Shown in pieces: positions 29,233-38,787 of a DNA stretch of 64,000 bases. Location: positions 6,079,001-6,143,000 of the forward strand of contig NZ_CP045644.1 in the NCBI RefSeq assembly GCF_009498455.1. The letters run 5' to 3'. This DNA is from Variovorax paradoxus (GTDB lineage: Bacteria > Pseudomonadota > Gammaproteobacteria > Burkholderiales > Burkholderiaceae_C). Each line of letters starts with the position of its first letter. Position 1 is the stretch's first letter. The notes beneath the pieces were generated by a model. The model did not search any database, was not told where the DNA came from, and worked only from the letters and a program-made list of their open reading frames with translations. The position numbers and the translations under genes were made by a program.

Positions 29233-29505
29233 CTATCGCTGCGTCGTCACCTTCGATGACGCGCGAAACGCCAGCCAGGCCACACCGCCAAACGCCAGCA
29301 CGAACACAAGCAGCGGCCACACCTCTCTCGCCCTGAAGCCCTCGTTCACGAGGTTGGCCAGCAAAGTCCACGGCACCAGCGGAAACGCGAGCAGCACCAC
29401 CACCGCAGGCACATGCGCGTGCGACGGGAAAAGAACCAGCGCAAGACCTGCCGCCAGGAAGCTCGCCACCAGGTATGCGAGCAGGAGCTTGAAGACCACT
29501 TTCAT
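29233..29505 (-). CDS. Small inner-membrane protein (90 residues)
   Basis: ATG 29505 encodes a protein with three hydrophobic helices (about 5-24, 31-52 and 63-81) and a positively charged C-terminus (SSKVTTQR). Nothing beyond membrane localisation can be said. It is divergent from the subtilase gene at 29614 with a 108-base gap and may simply share its promoter region. Confidence 0.6.
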   Translation of the reverse strand: MKVVFKLLLAYLVASFLAAGLALVLFPSHAHVPAVVVLLAFPLVPWTLLANLVNEGFRAREVWPLLVFVLAFGGVAWLAFRASSKVTTQR

Positions 29506-29613
29506 GCGGCGATTCTGACCGCCCTTCTCGCCCGGTCGGGGTGACAGATGACATGGCAATCTGCTACACCTCGCGGTACTCGTCCACGCCCTGTGCGCAA
29601 GGAGATTCGACCG

Positions 29614-31710
29614 ATGGCCCCAGCCAAGAAGCGCGTCGCCGCGAAGAAGCAATCGCCCGCTGATACGAAAGTCCCCAAGATGCCGCACGGAGTGCTGACG
29701 CCGGCGCTGTCGTCGGGCAACGTGCGGCTTCATGTGACCGGGCAGATCAAGCTGCTCAACAGCTGGGTCGACCTTCCGCCCGAGATGGCCGCGGCCATGG
29801 TGGCGCAATCGGCACAGGCCGACGCTCCCGCCGCAGGCCATCTGCCGGGCGAAGCCTCCCCCGCCCTCACCGCCGCGCTTGCCGGCACCGCCGACGCGCT
29901 GTGCACGCGGCTCTCGCCGGTGTCGACCTTCGGGCTCGCACAACTGCAGCGCCTGCCGATGGACGTGGAAACCTCGATGGACCCGCGCCTGCAGCTGGCG
30001 GTGATGAACCGCCGCGCAGGCAAGCAGAGCATGCCGATCTCGTCCGCCGACGGCGACTCGGTGCCGGTCGTGGCGCGCGTGACCAGCCATGCCGAGTGGG
30101 CGGACATTCCCGACGTCGACGCGGGCTCCGACATCGGCACCGCGGACGACGGCACGGTGCTGGTCACGGGCCGCATTCCGCTCGGCAAGGCAGAAGCCAT
30201 TCGCCAGCATCCGGCCGTGCTCAGCATGAAGGCCTCGCAGCCCGTGCTGCCGGCCTTGAACAACACGATTGCCTCGATGGGCGTGCAGGCCGACAACCCC
30301 GCGCTCGCCGGCACGGCCGGCGGCAGCGGCGTGGTGATCGGCGTGGTCGATTCAGGCGGTGACTTCGCGCACCAGAACTTCGTCAAGGCCAACGGCAAGA
30401 CGCGCCTGCTGGCACTGTGGCAGCAAGGCGCGCCGGCCAAGGCCAACAGCCCCTACGGCTACGGCCGGCTCTTCGAGGCGGCGGACATCGACAAGGCGCT
30501 GAAGAAGGCCGACCCGTACAAGGCGCTCGGCTACGACCCCGGCGCGGGCAGCCCGGGCAGCCCTGGCTCGCACGGCACGCACGTCATGGACATTGCCGGC
30601 GGCAACGGCCGGGGGTCGCTGCAACCCGGCGTGGCACCCAAGGCCGACTTGATCTTCGTCGAGATGTCGGCCCGCGACATCGCGTGGACCGGGCACAACG
30701 CCGTGTTCAGCTCCTTCGGCGATTCGGTGCAGATGCTCGAAGCGGTGAAGTTCATCTTCGACCGGGCCGGCGACAAGCCCTGCGTCGTCAACCTGAGCCT
30801 GGGCACGAACGGCGGCCCGCACGACGGCACCTCGCTGGTCGAGCAGGGCTTCGACGCGCTCGTGTCGCAAAAGCCCAACCGCGCGATCGTTTTGGCGGCC
30901 GGCAATTCGCAGGAAGACGACACGCACACGGCGGGCACCGTGCCCGGCAACGGGCACCTCGATGTGTCGTGGACCCTGGTCAACGGCAGGGGCGGCGAGT
31001 TCGAGCTCTGGTACGGCGGCAGCCATCGCCTGCGCGCCGAACTGCTGGGGCCCGACAACGAGGTGCTGGCGAGCGTGGCGCCGGGCGAAAACTTTCCGCT
31101 CGGCGCGGGCAACGGCGAGATCGCCGCGTTTCTCAGCAGCCGCATCACCGACCCGAACAACAAGGACAACGTGATCGGCATCTGGCTCGCCCCCAACTGG
31201 CCCGACGGCGCGTTCAAGGTGCGGCTGCACGCCCTGGCCGCCGACGACGTGCCGTTCCATGCCTGGCTCGAGCGCCTGGACATCGGCCAGTCGTACTTCG
31301 GCAACCCCGTGAAGTCGCACCTGCTGGGCTCGTTGTCGACGGGCAAGCTGTCGATCGTGGTCGGCGCGTACGACGCACGCAAGACGGGCGAGCCCGCCGC
31401 CAGCTTCTCGAGCGCGGGCCCGACGCGCGACGGCCGGCCCAAGCCCGAGGTCAGCGCACCCGGCGTGCAGGTGAAGGCCGCGCAGTCGCGCACGAAGGAC
31501 GGCATGGTGAAGAAGTCGGGCACCAGCATGGCGGCGCCGGCGGTGACCGGGCTGGTGGCGCTGATGCTGGCCAAGGCCCACAAAGCGGGAAAGAAGCTGA
31601 CCATTGCCGACATCCGCGCCAGGCTGAAGGCGGGCGTCAAGCCCGGCACGGGGCCGGCCGGCTGGGACCCGCAGCGCGGCGATGGCCGCGCCGGCAGCGG
31701 CGCGATCTGA
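29614..31710 (+). CDS. Subtilisin-like (S8) serine peptidase without signal peptide
   Basis: ATG 29614 follows AAGGAGA and gives 698 residues. The catalytic triad is Asp246 (VVDSGGD), His320 (GSHGTHV) and Ser638 (GTSMAAPAVTGL), with oxyanion Asn431 (LAAGNS). Some 200 residues without an obvious match separate Asn431 and Ser638 and contain a beta-rich insert. The N-terminus is Lys-rich (MAPAKKRVAAKK) rather than a secretion signal, so the enzyme is probably cytoplasmic. Residues about 150-215 form a region resembling the separately encoded 83-residue protein downstream. It is the first of a three-gene set with that protein and a PLD-fold gene. A processing or conflict role is inferred. Confidence 0.9.
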   Translation: MAPAKKRVAAKKQSPADTKVPKMPHGVLTPALSSGNVRLHVTGQIKLLNSWVDLPPEMAAAMVAQSAQADAPAAGHLPGEASPALTAALAGTADALCTRLSPVSTFGLAQLQRLPMDVETSMDPRLQLAVMNRRAGKQSMPISSADGDSVPVVARVTSHAEWADIPDVDAGSDIGTADDGTVLVTGRIPLGKAEAIRQHPAVLSMKASQPVLPALNNTIASMGVQADNPALAGTAGGSGVVIGVVDSGGDFAHQNFVKANGKTRLLALWQQGAPAKANSPYGYGRLFEAADIDKALKKADPYKALGYDPGAGSPGSPGSHGTHVMDIAGGNGRGSLQPGVAPKADLIFVEMSARDIAWTGHNAVFSSFGDSVQMLEAVKFIFDRAGDKPCVVNLSLGTNGGPHDGTSLVEQGFDALVSQKPNRAIVLAAGNSQEDDTHTAGTVPGNGHLDVSWTLVNGRGGEFELWYGGSHRLRAELLGPDNEVLASVAPGENFPLGAGNGEIAAFLSSRITDPNNKDNVIGIWLAPNWPDGAFKVRLHALAADDVPFHAWLERLDIGQSYFGNPVKSHLLGSLSTGKLSIVVGAYDARKTGEPAASFSSAGPTRDGRPKPEVSAPGVQVKAAQSRTKDGMVKKSGTSMAAPAVTGLVALMLAKAHKAGKKLTIADIRARLKAGVKPGTGPAGWDPQRGDGRAGSGAI

Positions 31711-31800
31711 CGATTCAGCCATGGCCCCCACTCCCGGTGCGGTTGTGCCGAACCTGAACGGGGGGTGTAATCTGTGTTCCGGCCCCCATCTGCCCTCTCA

Positions 31801-32052
31801 TGACCATCGATCTGCGTTCGCTCAAGAAGCTCGACTTTTCGGCCGCCCCCGCGCCGGTGTCGGGCGAGCGCGTCGTCGTGCTGGTCAAGCTGTGCGAGGG
31901 CGCCGAGCGCCCGGACTACATCGCCGCGCGCGCCGACATCTCGCCCGGCCTGTTCTCGGCGGAGATTCCGCTCGACAAGCTCCAGCAGCTCGAAGCCGAC
32001 CCGGCCGTCGAATCGGTCGAGCTCTCGCGCCGCCTGCCCAACATCTCCTGAC
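31801..32052 (+). CDS. Stand-alone peptidase pro-region-like small protein
   Basis: This 83-residue soluble protein starts MTIDLRSLKKLDFSAAP and contains ERVVVLVKL, ARADIS, SAEIPLDKLQQLEADPAVESVELSRRLP. Its order of elements matches a segment of the upstream subtilase (SVPVVARV, AGSDIG, GRIPLGKAEAIRQHPAVLSMKASQP), which lies just before the catalytic domain, where subtilases carry their inhibitory pro-region. By analogy it could act in trans as an inhibitor or chaperone of the peptidase. It lies 90 bases after the peptidase and 90 before the PLD gene. The similarity was judged by eye. Confidence 0.7.
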
Positions 32053-32142
32053 ACGCGGCCCAACCGGGCCGCTCCCTTCGCGCGTGCCGTGCCGGCAGGC
32101 GCCCGCACACGCGTGCACGACAACCCCTCCCAAGGAACATCC

Positions 32143-33747
32143 ATGAGAGTGCTCGACGATGCCGCGCGCGCGGCGGTCCGTTCGGTGATCGCGGCCCATC
32201 AGGCAGAGCTGACCGGTTTGCCCGGCTACGTGGCGGCGGAGCCGGGCTTTCCGTTGGTCGATGGCCGGTTCCTGCGCGAGCCTGCCGTGATCGTGCTGGT
32301 CGACCGCAAGCGCCCTTTGTCGGAGGTGCCCGTGGCCGAGCGCGCACCCCGGCAGCTGGGCCCGTACCGCGTCTGCGTGATGCAGGCCGACCCCGAGCGG
32401 CAACTTGCCGCCAGCGCAGACTTCGAGGACACGGTCAACGCGCTCGCCGAAACGGCTGTCAATCTCGTCTACAAGCCGCCCGCAGGCAAGCCCATCGACA
32501 AGCCCTACAACGTGAAGCAGCCCTTCCTGTGCCACGTCGGCCCCGACGCCGGGTGGCCCGTGCTGCGGCCCTTTCTCGAGGGCACCACGCGCTCGCTCTC
32601 GGTGGCGATGTACGACTTCAACGCCGACCACATCGCGCAGGTCTTCATCGACCTCGTGCGCGACGGCGGCATTCAAGCCTCGCTGAGCTGGGATGACGGC
32701 ATGACGAAAGAAGAACAGGTCATCCGCAAGAAGCTGCGCACACTGCAACAGGAGGCCGACCTGACGGCCTGGCTCGTGCAGTGCGGCAAGGGCCGCCGCT
32801 TCGCCAGCGCGTACCACGAGAAGGTGGCGGTGCGCGACGGCAAGGCCTTCTGGCTCTCCAGCGGCAACTGGAGCAAACGCAGCCAGCCCGACATCGACCC
32901 CGTGGCCACGCCCGCGCAGGCCAAGGGCATGTTCAGCAAGGGCAACCGCGAGTGGCATGTGATCTGCAACGACGCCGTGCTTTCGAAGGTCTTCGAGAAG
33001 TACATCCGGCACGACCTCGCCGCGTCCGCGAAGGAAGAAGCCGACGGTGCGGCCGATGCGGCGCTGGACGTAGCGCAAAAACTCACGCTGCCCGATCTGT
33101 TCGTTCCGCTCGACCACCTGCTGGAACAGGCCGTGGCCTTCGCCGGGCCTGTCGTGCCGGTCGAACCGGCACGGCTGCCGTCGGTGAAAACCACGGTCAA
33201 GGTCCAGCCCGTGCTCACGCCGGACAACTACCTGCCGCACATCAACGCGCTCATCGACAGCGCGCAGACCTCGCTGTACCTGCAGCTCGCCTACATGACC
33301 TGGAGCGATGCGGACAAGGACGCCGACTTTCGAGCGCTGCTGCACAAGATCGCTCAGCGCAGCACCGAGCCTGACCTCGACCTGCGCATCATCCTGGGCA
33401 GCACCAGCGCGGCCGAGAACATCCGCAAGCTGGTCGAGGCGGGCTGCAACCAGGAGGTGTTCCGCGTCCAGGGCAGCATCCACAACAAGGGAATCATCGT
33501 GGACGGCCAGACGGTGCTCGTGAGCAGCACCAACTGGTCGGGCGACGGCGTGCTGCGCAACCGCGACGCCGGCCTGATCATCCACAACGAGGACGTGGCG
33601 CAGTACTACCAGCAGGTCTTTCTCGACGACTGGGACTCGCGCGCCAGAAGCCGCGTCGACGACGACCCGCCGGTGACGCTGGCCTCAGCCGATGCGCCCA
33701 CGCCGCCGGGCATGGTGCGGATGTCGTGGGGGGACTATCACGGTTGA
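32143..33747 (+). CDS. Phospholipase D-fold protein with two HKD motifs
   Basis: ATG 32143 gives 534 residues. Two HxK motifs with downstream Ser/Asn complete the PLD active site: His225-Lys227 (YHEKVAVRDG, then SSGNWS) and His447-Lys449 (IHNKGIIVDG, then SSTNWS). No signal peptide is present, so a cytoplasmic nuclease or phosphodiesterase role is as likely as lipid hydrolysis. The first 90 residues form a separate domain with EPAVIVLVDRKRPLSEVP, a pattern I associate with N-terminal domains of bacterial trypsin-like proteases and nucleases. It overlaps the convergent LysR gene by ten bases at the 3' ends. Partnership with the upstream subtilase is inferred from synteny. Confidence 0.87.
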   Translation: MRVLDDAARAAVRSVIAAHQAELTGLPGYVAAEPGFPLVDGRFLREPAVIVLVDRKRPLSEVPVAERAPRQLGPYRVCVMQADPERQLAASADFEDTVNALAETAVNLVYKPPAGKPIDKPYNVKQPFLCHVGPDAGWPVLRPFLEGTTRSLSVAMYDFNADHIAQVFIDLVRDGGIQASLSWDDGMTKEEQVIRKKLRTLQQEADLTAWLVQCGKGRRFASAYHEKVAVRDGKAFWLSSGNWSKRSQPDIDPVATPAQAKGMFSKGNREWHVICNDAVLSKVFEKYIRHDLAASAKEEADGAADAALDVAQKLTLPDLFVPLDHLLEQAVAFAGPVVPVEPARLPSVKTTVKVQPVLTPDNYLPHINALIDSAQTSLYLQLAYMTWSDADKDADFRALLHKIAQRSTEPDLDLRIILGSTSAAENIRKLVEAGCNQEVFRVQGSIHNKGIIVDGQTVLVSSTNWSGDGVLRNRDAGLIIHNEDVAQYYQQVFLDDWDSRARSRVDDDPPVTLASADAPTPPGMVRMSWGDYHG

Positions 33748-34724
33748 GGCGGCAAGGCGCCCGGCATGGCCTCGATGAAATCCACCGAGTGCAGCACCCG
33801 CCGCAGCTCCGGATCGTCCGAGGCCTGCCACGCCGGCAGCTGCGCCAGGAAGTGCGCAATGAAACGCGCCGCCGCGTGCGACGGCGCCTCCTGCGCGCGG
33901 CGCACGATGCCCACGACGTTGCTGTGGAAGCGCTCGCGCAGTTGCAGCGTCACGAGCGCGTGGCGCAGGCTGTCGGTTTCCACCAGCGGCCAGGGGCAGA
34001 AGGTGAGCATGTCGGTCTTGCGCACAAGGCCCAGCATCATCGAGGGCGAGTGGGCCAGCTGGATGCGCTGCACGGGCGCGGCCAGGCCGTGCTGGCGGAA
34101 CAGGTTGTCGAGAAAGCTCGCGCCCTCGCCCGGCGTGAAGTTGAGCACCCAGTCGTCCTGCAGCAGCTCGGCCATCGACTGCGCGTCGGCCCGCGGATGG
34201 CCGCGGCGCGCCACCACCGTCATGTCGTAGCGAAACAGCGGCTGCGCCTGCAGCCCCTGCATGGCCTCGTCAGGGCCGATGCGGCCGATCAGCAGGTCGA
34301 GGCTGCCTTCGCGCAGCCGCGCATAGCTGAGCGCCGACAGGCCGTCGAACATCTCGAGCTGCACATGCGGCAGCTCTGCGCGGAACAGCGACACCACGCG
34401 CGGCAGCAGGGTCTGCGTGACCCAGGGCGTGATGGCCACGGTCAGGCGCTGCTGCGCGCCGGTGTCGCGGTGGCGTGAGAGCGTGTCTTCCGCCTGGCGC
34501 AGTTGCGCGAGCACGCGCTGGGCATGCTCCAGCAGTTCCTGGCCGGCCGGCGTGAACGCGATGCCGCCGCCGTGGCGCGTGAACAGCGCGACCTGCGCAT
34601 GCGCCTCCAGCTCGCGCAGGCCCTGCGTGACCGTGGCCTGGGTGACGCCCAGCGCCCGCGCGGCGGCGCGGATGCTGCCCTCGGAGGCGACGGCGGCGAG
34701 ATAGCGGAGCTGGTGCAGCTTCAT
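33738..34724 (-). CDS. LysR-family transcriptional regulator
   Basis: The 328-residue protein has the LysR winged helix at the N-terminus (LHQLRYLAAVASEGSIRAAARALGVTQATVTQGLRELE) and a periplasmic-binding-fold effector domain. It is divergent from the M20 amidohydrolase at 34852; the 127-base gap holds both promoters. In this layout LysR proteins normally activate the divergent operon in response to a substrate or product, so amidohydrolase plus Bug receptor are the likely targets. Its stop overlaps the PLD gene end by ten bases. Confidence 0.92.
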   Translation of the reverse strand: MKLHQLRYLAAVASEGSIRAAARALGVTQATVTQGLRELEAHAQVALFTRHGGGIAFTPAGQELLEHAQRVLAQLRQAEDTLSRHRDTGAQQRLTVAITPWVTQTLLPRVVSLFRAELPHVQLEMFDGLSALSYARLREGSLDLLIGRIGPDEAMQGLQAQPLFRYDMTVVARRGHPRADAQSMAELLQDDWVLNFTPGEGASFLDNLFRQHGLAAPVQRIQLAHSPSMMLGLVRKTDMLTFCPWPLVETDSLRHALVTLQLRERFHSNVVGIVRRAQEAPSHAAARFIAHFLAQLPAWQASDDPELRRVLHSVDFIEAMPGALPPQP

Positions 34725-34851
34725 GGCGGTCGATTATCCGCAGCCCTCCGCAGCGACAGGCGCAGCCCGCCTCCGCATGGCGGCGCCTGTCTGTCGCCGC
34801 AGGCACGCAGTTCCTAGACTCGCCGCAAGACAGCAACAAGACAGATTCCCC

Positions 34852-36072
34852 ATGACGACCTACACCGTCGACAACGCCGCCGCCCTCGAGAACGTGCTGC
34901 CCGCCGTGCGCGAGGTCGCGCCCGAAATGGTCGGCCTGCGCCACCAGATCCACGCCCACCCCGAGCTGGCCTACGAAGAGCACGTGACCAGCGAGCTGGT
35001 GGCCACGCGCCTGGCCGAATGGGGCTACGAGGTGCACCGCGGCCTGGCCGGCACCGGCGTGGTCGGCACGCTGAAGTGCGGCACCGGCACGCGCCGCCTG
35101 GGCCTGCGCGCCGACATGGACGCGCTGCCGATTCAAGAGGCGACCGGCCTCCCCTACGCCAGCCAGGTGCCGGGCAAGATGCACGCCTGCGGCCACGACG
35201 GCCACACGAGCATCCTGCTGGCCGCCGCGCGCGTCATCGCGCAGGAGCGCAGCTTCGACGGCACCCTGCACCTGATCTTCCAGCCGGCAGAGGAAGGCCT
35301 GGGCGGCGGGCGCCGCATGGTCGAGGAAGGCCTGTTCGACCGCTTTCCCTGCGACGCCATCTTTGCGCTGCACAACATGCCCGGCTTTCCAGCGGGCAAG
35401 TTCGGCTTCAAGGAAGGCTCGTTCATGGCCTCGTCCGATTCGGTCACGATCACGGTGAACGGCCGTGGCGGGCACGGCTCGGCGCCGCACCTGTCGGCCG
35501 ACCCGGTGGTGGCTGCGGCGCACATCGTCGTGGCGCTGCAGACCATCGTGTCGCGCAACGTCGACCCGCGCGAGATGGCGGTGGTGTCGGTGGGCGCGAT
35601 CCACGGCGGCGACGCGCCCAACGTGATTGCCGACAGCGTGCAGATGCGCCTCACGGTGCGCGCCTACCGCCCGGAGATCCGCGCCATGCTGCGCGAGCGC
35701 ATCACCGAGCTGGCGCAGGCGCAGGCCGCCACGCTCGGCGTGAAGGCCGAGGTGGACTACCACTGGCGCTACCCCGCGCTGGTCAACGACGAAGCATCCA
35801 CGCGCTTCGCACGGCAGGTCGCGCTCGACTGGCTGGGCGACGACGGCCTGCTGCCGCCGCTGGCGCCGCTCACGGGCAGCGAAGACTTCTCATTCATGCT
35901 GGAGCGCTGCCCGGGCAGTTACCTGATCGTGGGCAACGGCGAAGGCGAGCACCACCGCACCGGCGGCTGCATGGTCCACAACCCCGGCTACGACTTCAAC
36001 GACGCGATCCTGCCGATCGCGGCCAGCTACTGGGTGCAGCTGGTGCGGCGCTTCCTGAGCGCGAACGCCTGA
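34852..36072 (+). CDS. M20 family amidohydrolase (hippurate hydrolase-like)
   Basis: The 406-residue enzyme fits the M20D family of metal-dependent amidohydrolases. It has RHQIHAHPELAYEE at 30-43, Asp88/Asp90 (ADMDALPIQE), the metal ligands Cys113 and His115 (MHACGHDGHTS), QPAEEGLGGG with the catalytic Glu pair, a dimerisation domain with GGHGSAPH, and GSEDFSFM near the C-terminus. It hydrolyses N-acyl or N-aroyl amino acids. The Bug-family receptor gene follows 41 bases later, suggesting import and hydrolysis of one substrate. The exact amide is unknown. Confidence 0.93.
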   Translation: MTTYTVDNAAALENVLPAVREVAPEMVGLRHQIHAHPELAYEEHVTSELVATRLAEWGYEVHRGLAGTGVVGTLKCGTGTRRLGLRADMDALPIQEATGLPYASQVPGKMHACGHDGHTSILLAAARVIAQERSFDGTLHLIFQPAEEGLGGGRRMVEEGLFDRFPCDAIFALHNMPGFPAGKFGFKEGSFMASSDSVTITVNGRGGHGSAPHLSADPVVAAAHIVVALQTIVSRNVDPREMAVVSVGAIHGGDAPNVIADSVQMRLTVRAYRPEIRAMLRERITELAQAQAATLGVKAEVDYHWRYPALVNDEASTRFARQVALDWLGDDGLLPPLAPLTGSEDFSFMLERCPGSYLIVGNGEGEHHRTGGCMVHNPGYDFNDAILPIAASYWVQLVRRFLSANA

Positions 36073-36113
36073 GCAGGCCTTCTCTTTTTCCACTTTCCCG
36101 TACTGGAACCGCG

Positions 36114-37106
36114 ATGACCCGTCTTCCTTCCTCCGTTTCGCGCCGCGTGGCCTTGAATGCGCTCGGCGCCGCCGCCCTCTGCGCCGCCGCACCCGCGTTC
36201 GCGCAGGGTGCCTACCCGGCCAAGCCGGTCAAGCTGCTGGTCGGCTACGCGCCGGGCGGCTCGGTCGACATGGCCGCGCGCGTGGCGGCGGACATTCTGT
36301 CGGCCAGGCTCGGCGCGACCGTGGTGGTCGAGAACGTGACCGGCGCCGCAGGCGTGGTCGCGGCGCAGCGCGCGGTGAGCAGTGCGGCCGACGGCTACAC
36401 GCTGCTGGTCGGCTCCAGCAACGAGATGGCGGCCACCGTGATGGTGAACCCGGCGCAGCGCTACGACCCGGTGAAAGACCTGACCCCGGTCAGCCTGCTC
36501 GCCGCCGCGCCCGTGCTGCTGGTGGCGGGGCCGAAGGTGGGCGTGAAGAACCTCGACGAGTTCATCGCGCTGGCCAAGCGCAACCCCGGCAAGTACAGCT
36601 ACGGCAGCTCGGGCGTGGGCTCGACGCTGCACTTCGTGGGCGAGCAGATCAAGCAGCGCGCGGGCCTGTTCCTCACGCACATTCCCTACCGCGGCACCGC
36701 GCCGCTCACGAGCGACCTGGTCGGCGGCACGCTGGACTTCGCGATCGTGTCGCCCACTGCCGCGGCGCCCTTCCTCCAGGGCGGGCGGATCGTGCCGCTG
36801 GGTGTTTCGTCGGCCAAGCGCTTTCCCGGTTTGCCGCAGGTGCCGGCGCTCGGCGAGCATCCGCAGCTCAAAGGCTATGAGTTGAGCGGCTGGTTCGCGC
36901 TCGCGGGCCCGAAGGACCTGCCCGCGCCCGTCGTGCAAAGCCTGCGCGCAGCGCTGCAGGCCGGCCTGGCCGACCCGGCGATCCGCCGCCGGCTGGAAGA
37001 AGGCGGCTCCATTCCCGCCACGGGCAAGGAAGACCTCGGGCAGATCATGCGCGAGGACACGGCGAAGTACGCGACGCTGGTGAAGTTCGCGAACATGCGC
37101 GACTGA
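36114..37106 (+). CDS. Bug-family (tripartite tricarboxylate receptor) binding protein
   Basis: The 330-residue protein starts with a Sec/Tat-like signal (MTRLPSSVSRRVALNALGAA, cleavage after AFA-Q) and shows the Bug signature AYPAKPVKLLVGYAPGGSVDMAAR followed by GATVVVENVTGAAG and TLLVGSSNEMA. These receptors bind carboxylates or related metabolites in the periplasm. No TctA/TctB membrane genes are nearby, as is usual for the many orphan Bug proteins of Burkholderiales. It is co-directional with the M20 amidohydrolase. Confidence 0.93.
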   Translation: MTRLPSSVSRRVALNALGAAALCAAAPAFAQGAYPAKPVKLLVGYAPGGSVDMAARVAADILSARLGATVVVENVTGAAGVVAAQRAVSSAADGYTLLVGSSNEMAATVMVNPAQRYDPVKDLTPVSLLAAAPVLLVAGPKVGVKNLDEFIALAKRNPGKYSYGSSGVGSTLHFVGEQIKQRAGLFLTHIPYRGTAPLTSDLVGGTLDFAIVSPTAAAPFLQGGRIVPLGVSSAKRFPGLPQVPALGEHPQLKGYELSGWFALAGPKDLPAPVVQSLRAALQAGLADPAIRRRLEEGGSIPATGKEDLGQIMREDTAKYATLVKFANMRD

Positions 37107-37118
37107 CCTCCGGCTGTT

Positions 37119-37319
37119 TCAGCGCGCGGGTTCGCCGCCCTGCCGCTCCTCCACCCACCACTTCGATTCCACGGCATTCATCGCACGCGCATTGGCGATC
37201 ATCTCGTCGATCTGCGCGCGCGTGGCCGGCGAATCGACCATCCAGGCGGTCTGCACGGCATGCGCGGGACCGCCGGCGGCGAGCCGGTACTCCAGACAAA
37301 AACGAACCTCATTGCTCAT
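37119..37319 (-). CDS. Small conserved hypothetical protein (66 residues)
   Basis: ATG 37319 gives MSNEVRFCLEYRLAAGG and a compact protein ending KWWVEERQGGEPAR. It has no signal or membrane segment. The composition and clean frame support a real gene, but no family is recognised. It converges on the Bug gene (12 bases between stops) and is divergent from the 96-residue gene at 37475. Confidence 0.58.
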   Translation of the reverse strand: MSNEVRFCLEYRLAAGGPAHAVQTAWMVDSPATRAQIDEMIANARAMNAVESKWWVEERQGGEPAR

Positions 37320-37474
37320 CGGTGATCGAACCCTCTCTCTGCCACCGATTCTGTCCGAATCAAGTGAAACAGAACGCTTCTTCGATGCGTCGCAGCCACA
37401 GGAAGCGATGGCGTTTTGAGGCCATTCGTTCACAATGATTGCACCGTTGTTGCAGCGGAAAGGAGTGTGAAATC

Positions 37475-37765
37475 ATGTTCGACTTCTTGTTTCGGCCCAC
37501 CCACACGGCCTATTTGAAACGTGCCTCGGCGCTGCTCGAAGAGGCCCAGATGGCGCGCATCGAACACCAGGCTGCCGCAGAGCATCACAGCGCCCTCGCC
37601 CGCATGTACGCGGAACGTGCACGGCGGCTCGAGAACGAGCTGTACCGGCAACCGCGCGCCGCGGAGCACGGAACCGAAGCGGTCGCGGTGGCGGTGGAAG
37701 ACCGCCCGCAGCTGTATTCGCTGGATGGCAGCCGCAAGGCGACGACGCATCCGGCCGGCAGCTGA
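37475..37765 (+). CDS. Small hypothetical protein (96 residues), helical
   Basis: ATG 37475 gives [25 protein letters not shown]. Residues about 10-55 form one long amphipathic helix ([20 protein letters not shown], then [19 protein letters not shown]), suggesting a coiled coil, followed by a disordered tail. Function unknown; related small proteins occur in Comamonadaceae. Monocistronic, 107 bases before the next gene. Confidence 0.62.
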   Translation: MFDFLFRPTHTAYLKRASALLEEAQMARIEHQAAAEHHSALARMYAERARRLENELYRQPRAAEHGTEAVAVAVEDRPQLYSLDGSRKATTHPAGS

Positions 37766-37872
37766 CGCCGGCCCGCGCTGCGATCGCTTCGACGTCGCGT
37801 CCGGCGACAAGGGCGCGGCTGCGCCGGCGCGGTGATGTAATCCGGCTGTCCGGTCATCACCGCGAGAACCTC

Positions 37873-38766
37873 ATGCGCCTCATTGCTGCCCCGCTGCTCG
37901 CCGCCTGCGCGGCCCTGGTCTTCTCCCCTGCCCACGGTCAGGCTGCCGCGCCTTACGACGGCCCGCTGTTCGACACCCACCTGCACTACAACCAGGAAGC
38001 CTGGGACGGCACCACCGGCCCGTTCCCGCCCACCGAGGCGCTCGCGCGCATGCAGCGCAACCAGGTGAAGGCGATCATCGCGAACTCGCGTCCCAACGCC
38101 GGCACGCAGACCCTGGCCGCCGCGCGCGAGACACGCGCCGCCGGCGTCACCGTGGTGCCCTTCGTGCGCCTGTACCGCAACCGCGACGACTACAGCAACT
38201 GGTTCCGCGACGAGACCATCTACGAGATGGTGCAGACCGAACTGGCACGCGGCACGGCCAGCGGCCCCTACCGCGGCATCGGCGAATTCCACCTGTACGA
38301 GAGCGCCAACGCCAACGGCCCGGTGGCGAAGAAACTGATCGCGCTGGCCGAAGAGAAAAAGCTCGCCGTGCTCGCGCACGTGGACGATGTGGCCGTCGAC
38401 CTGCTGATGGCGAACGCGCCGTCGAAGGGCCGATCGCTGCGCCTCGTCTGGGCCCACACCGGCATCGGCGGCACGCCGGTCGAGCGCGTGCAGGCCATGC
38501 TGGAGCGCTACCCGCTGCTGATGGGCGAACTCTCGTACCGCCCGGGCCTGACCTGCGAAGGCGGGCGCCTGTGCCCCGAATGGCGCGCGCTGATCCTCAA
38601 GTACCCGGAGCGCTTCATGGTCGGCTCCGACACCTGGGTCAACCAGCGCTGGAGCGCCTACGACGAGATCATGCGCGGCTACCGCACCTGGCTCGGCGAC
38701 CTGCCGCCCGCCGTGGCGCAGCGCATCGCCTGGGGCAATGCGGCGGCGCTGTTCGACATGCGCTGA
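37873..38766 (+). CDS. Exported amidohydrolase-family protein (Amidohydrolase_2-like)
   Basis: A signal peptide (residues 1-23, cut after AHG-Q) precedes a TIM barrel with the metal motif DTHLHYN (His36, His38), then [23 protein letters not shown] (metal His) and VGSDTW (Asp). The pattern fits metal-dependent hydrolases or decarboxylases of the amidohydrolase superfamily, here placed in the periplasm. The lack of a carboxylated Lys motif fits the Amidohydrolase_2 branch. Substrate unknown and no operon partners. It converges on the DTW-domain gene. Confidence 0.85.
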   Translation: MRLIAAPLLAACAALVFSPAHGQAAAPYDGPLFDTHLHYNQEAWDGTTGPFPPTEALARMQRNQVKAIIANSRPNAGTQTLAAARETRAAGVTVVPFVRLYRNRDDYSNWFRDETIYEMVQTELARGTASGPYRGIGEFHLYESANANGPVAKKLIALAEEKKLAVLAHVDDVAVDLLMANAPSKGRSLRLVWAHTGIGGTPVERVQAMLERYPLLMGELSYRPGLTCEGGRLCPEWRALILKYPERFMVGSDTWVNQRWSAYDEIMRGYRTWLGDLPPAVAQRIAWGNAAALFDMR

Positions 38767-38787
38767 GGCGGACCGGCGCAGGATTTC

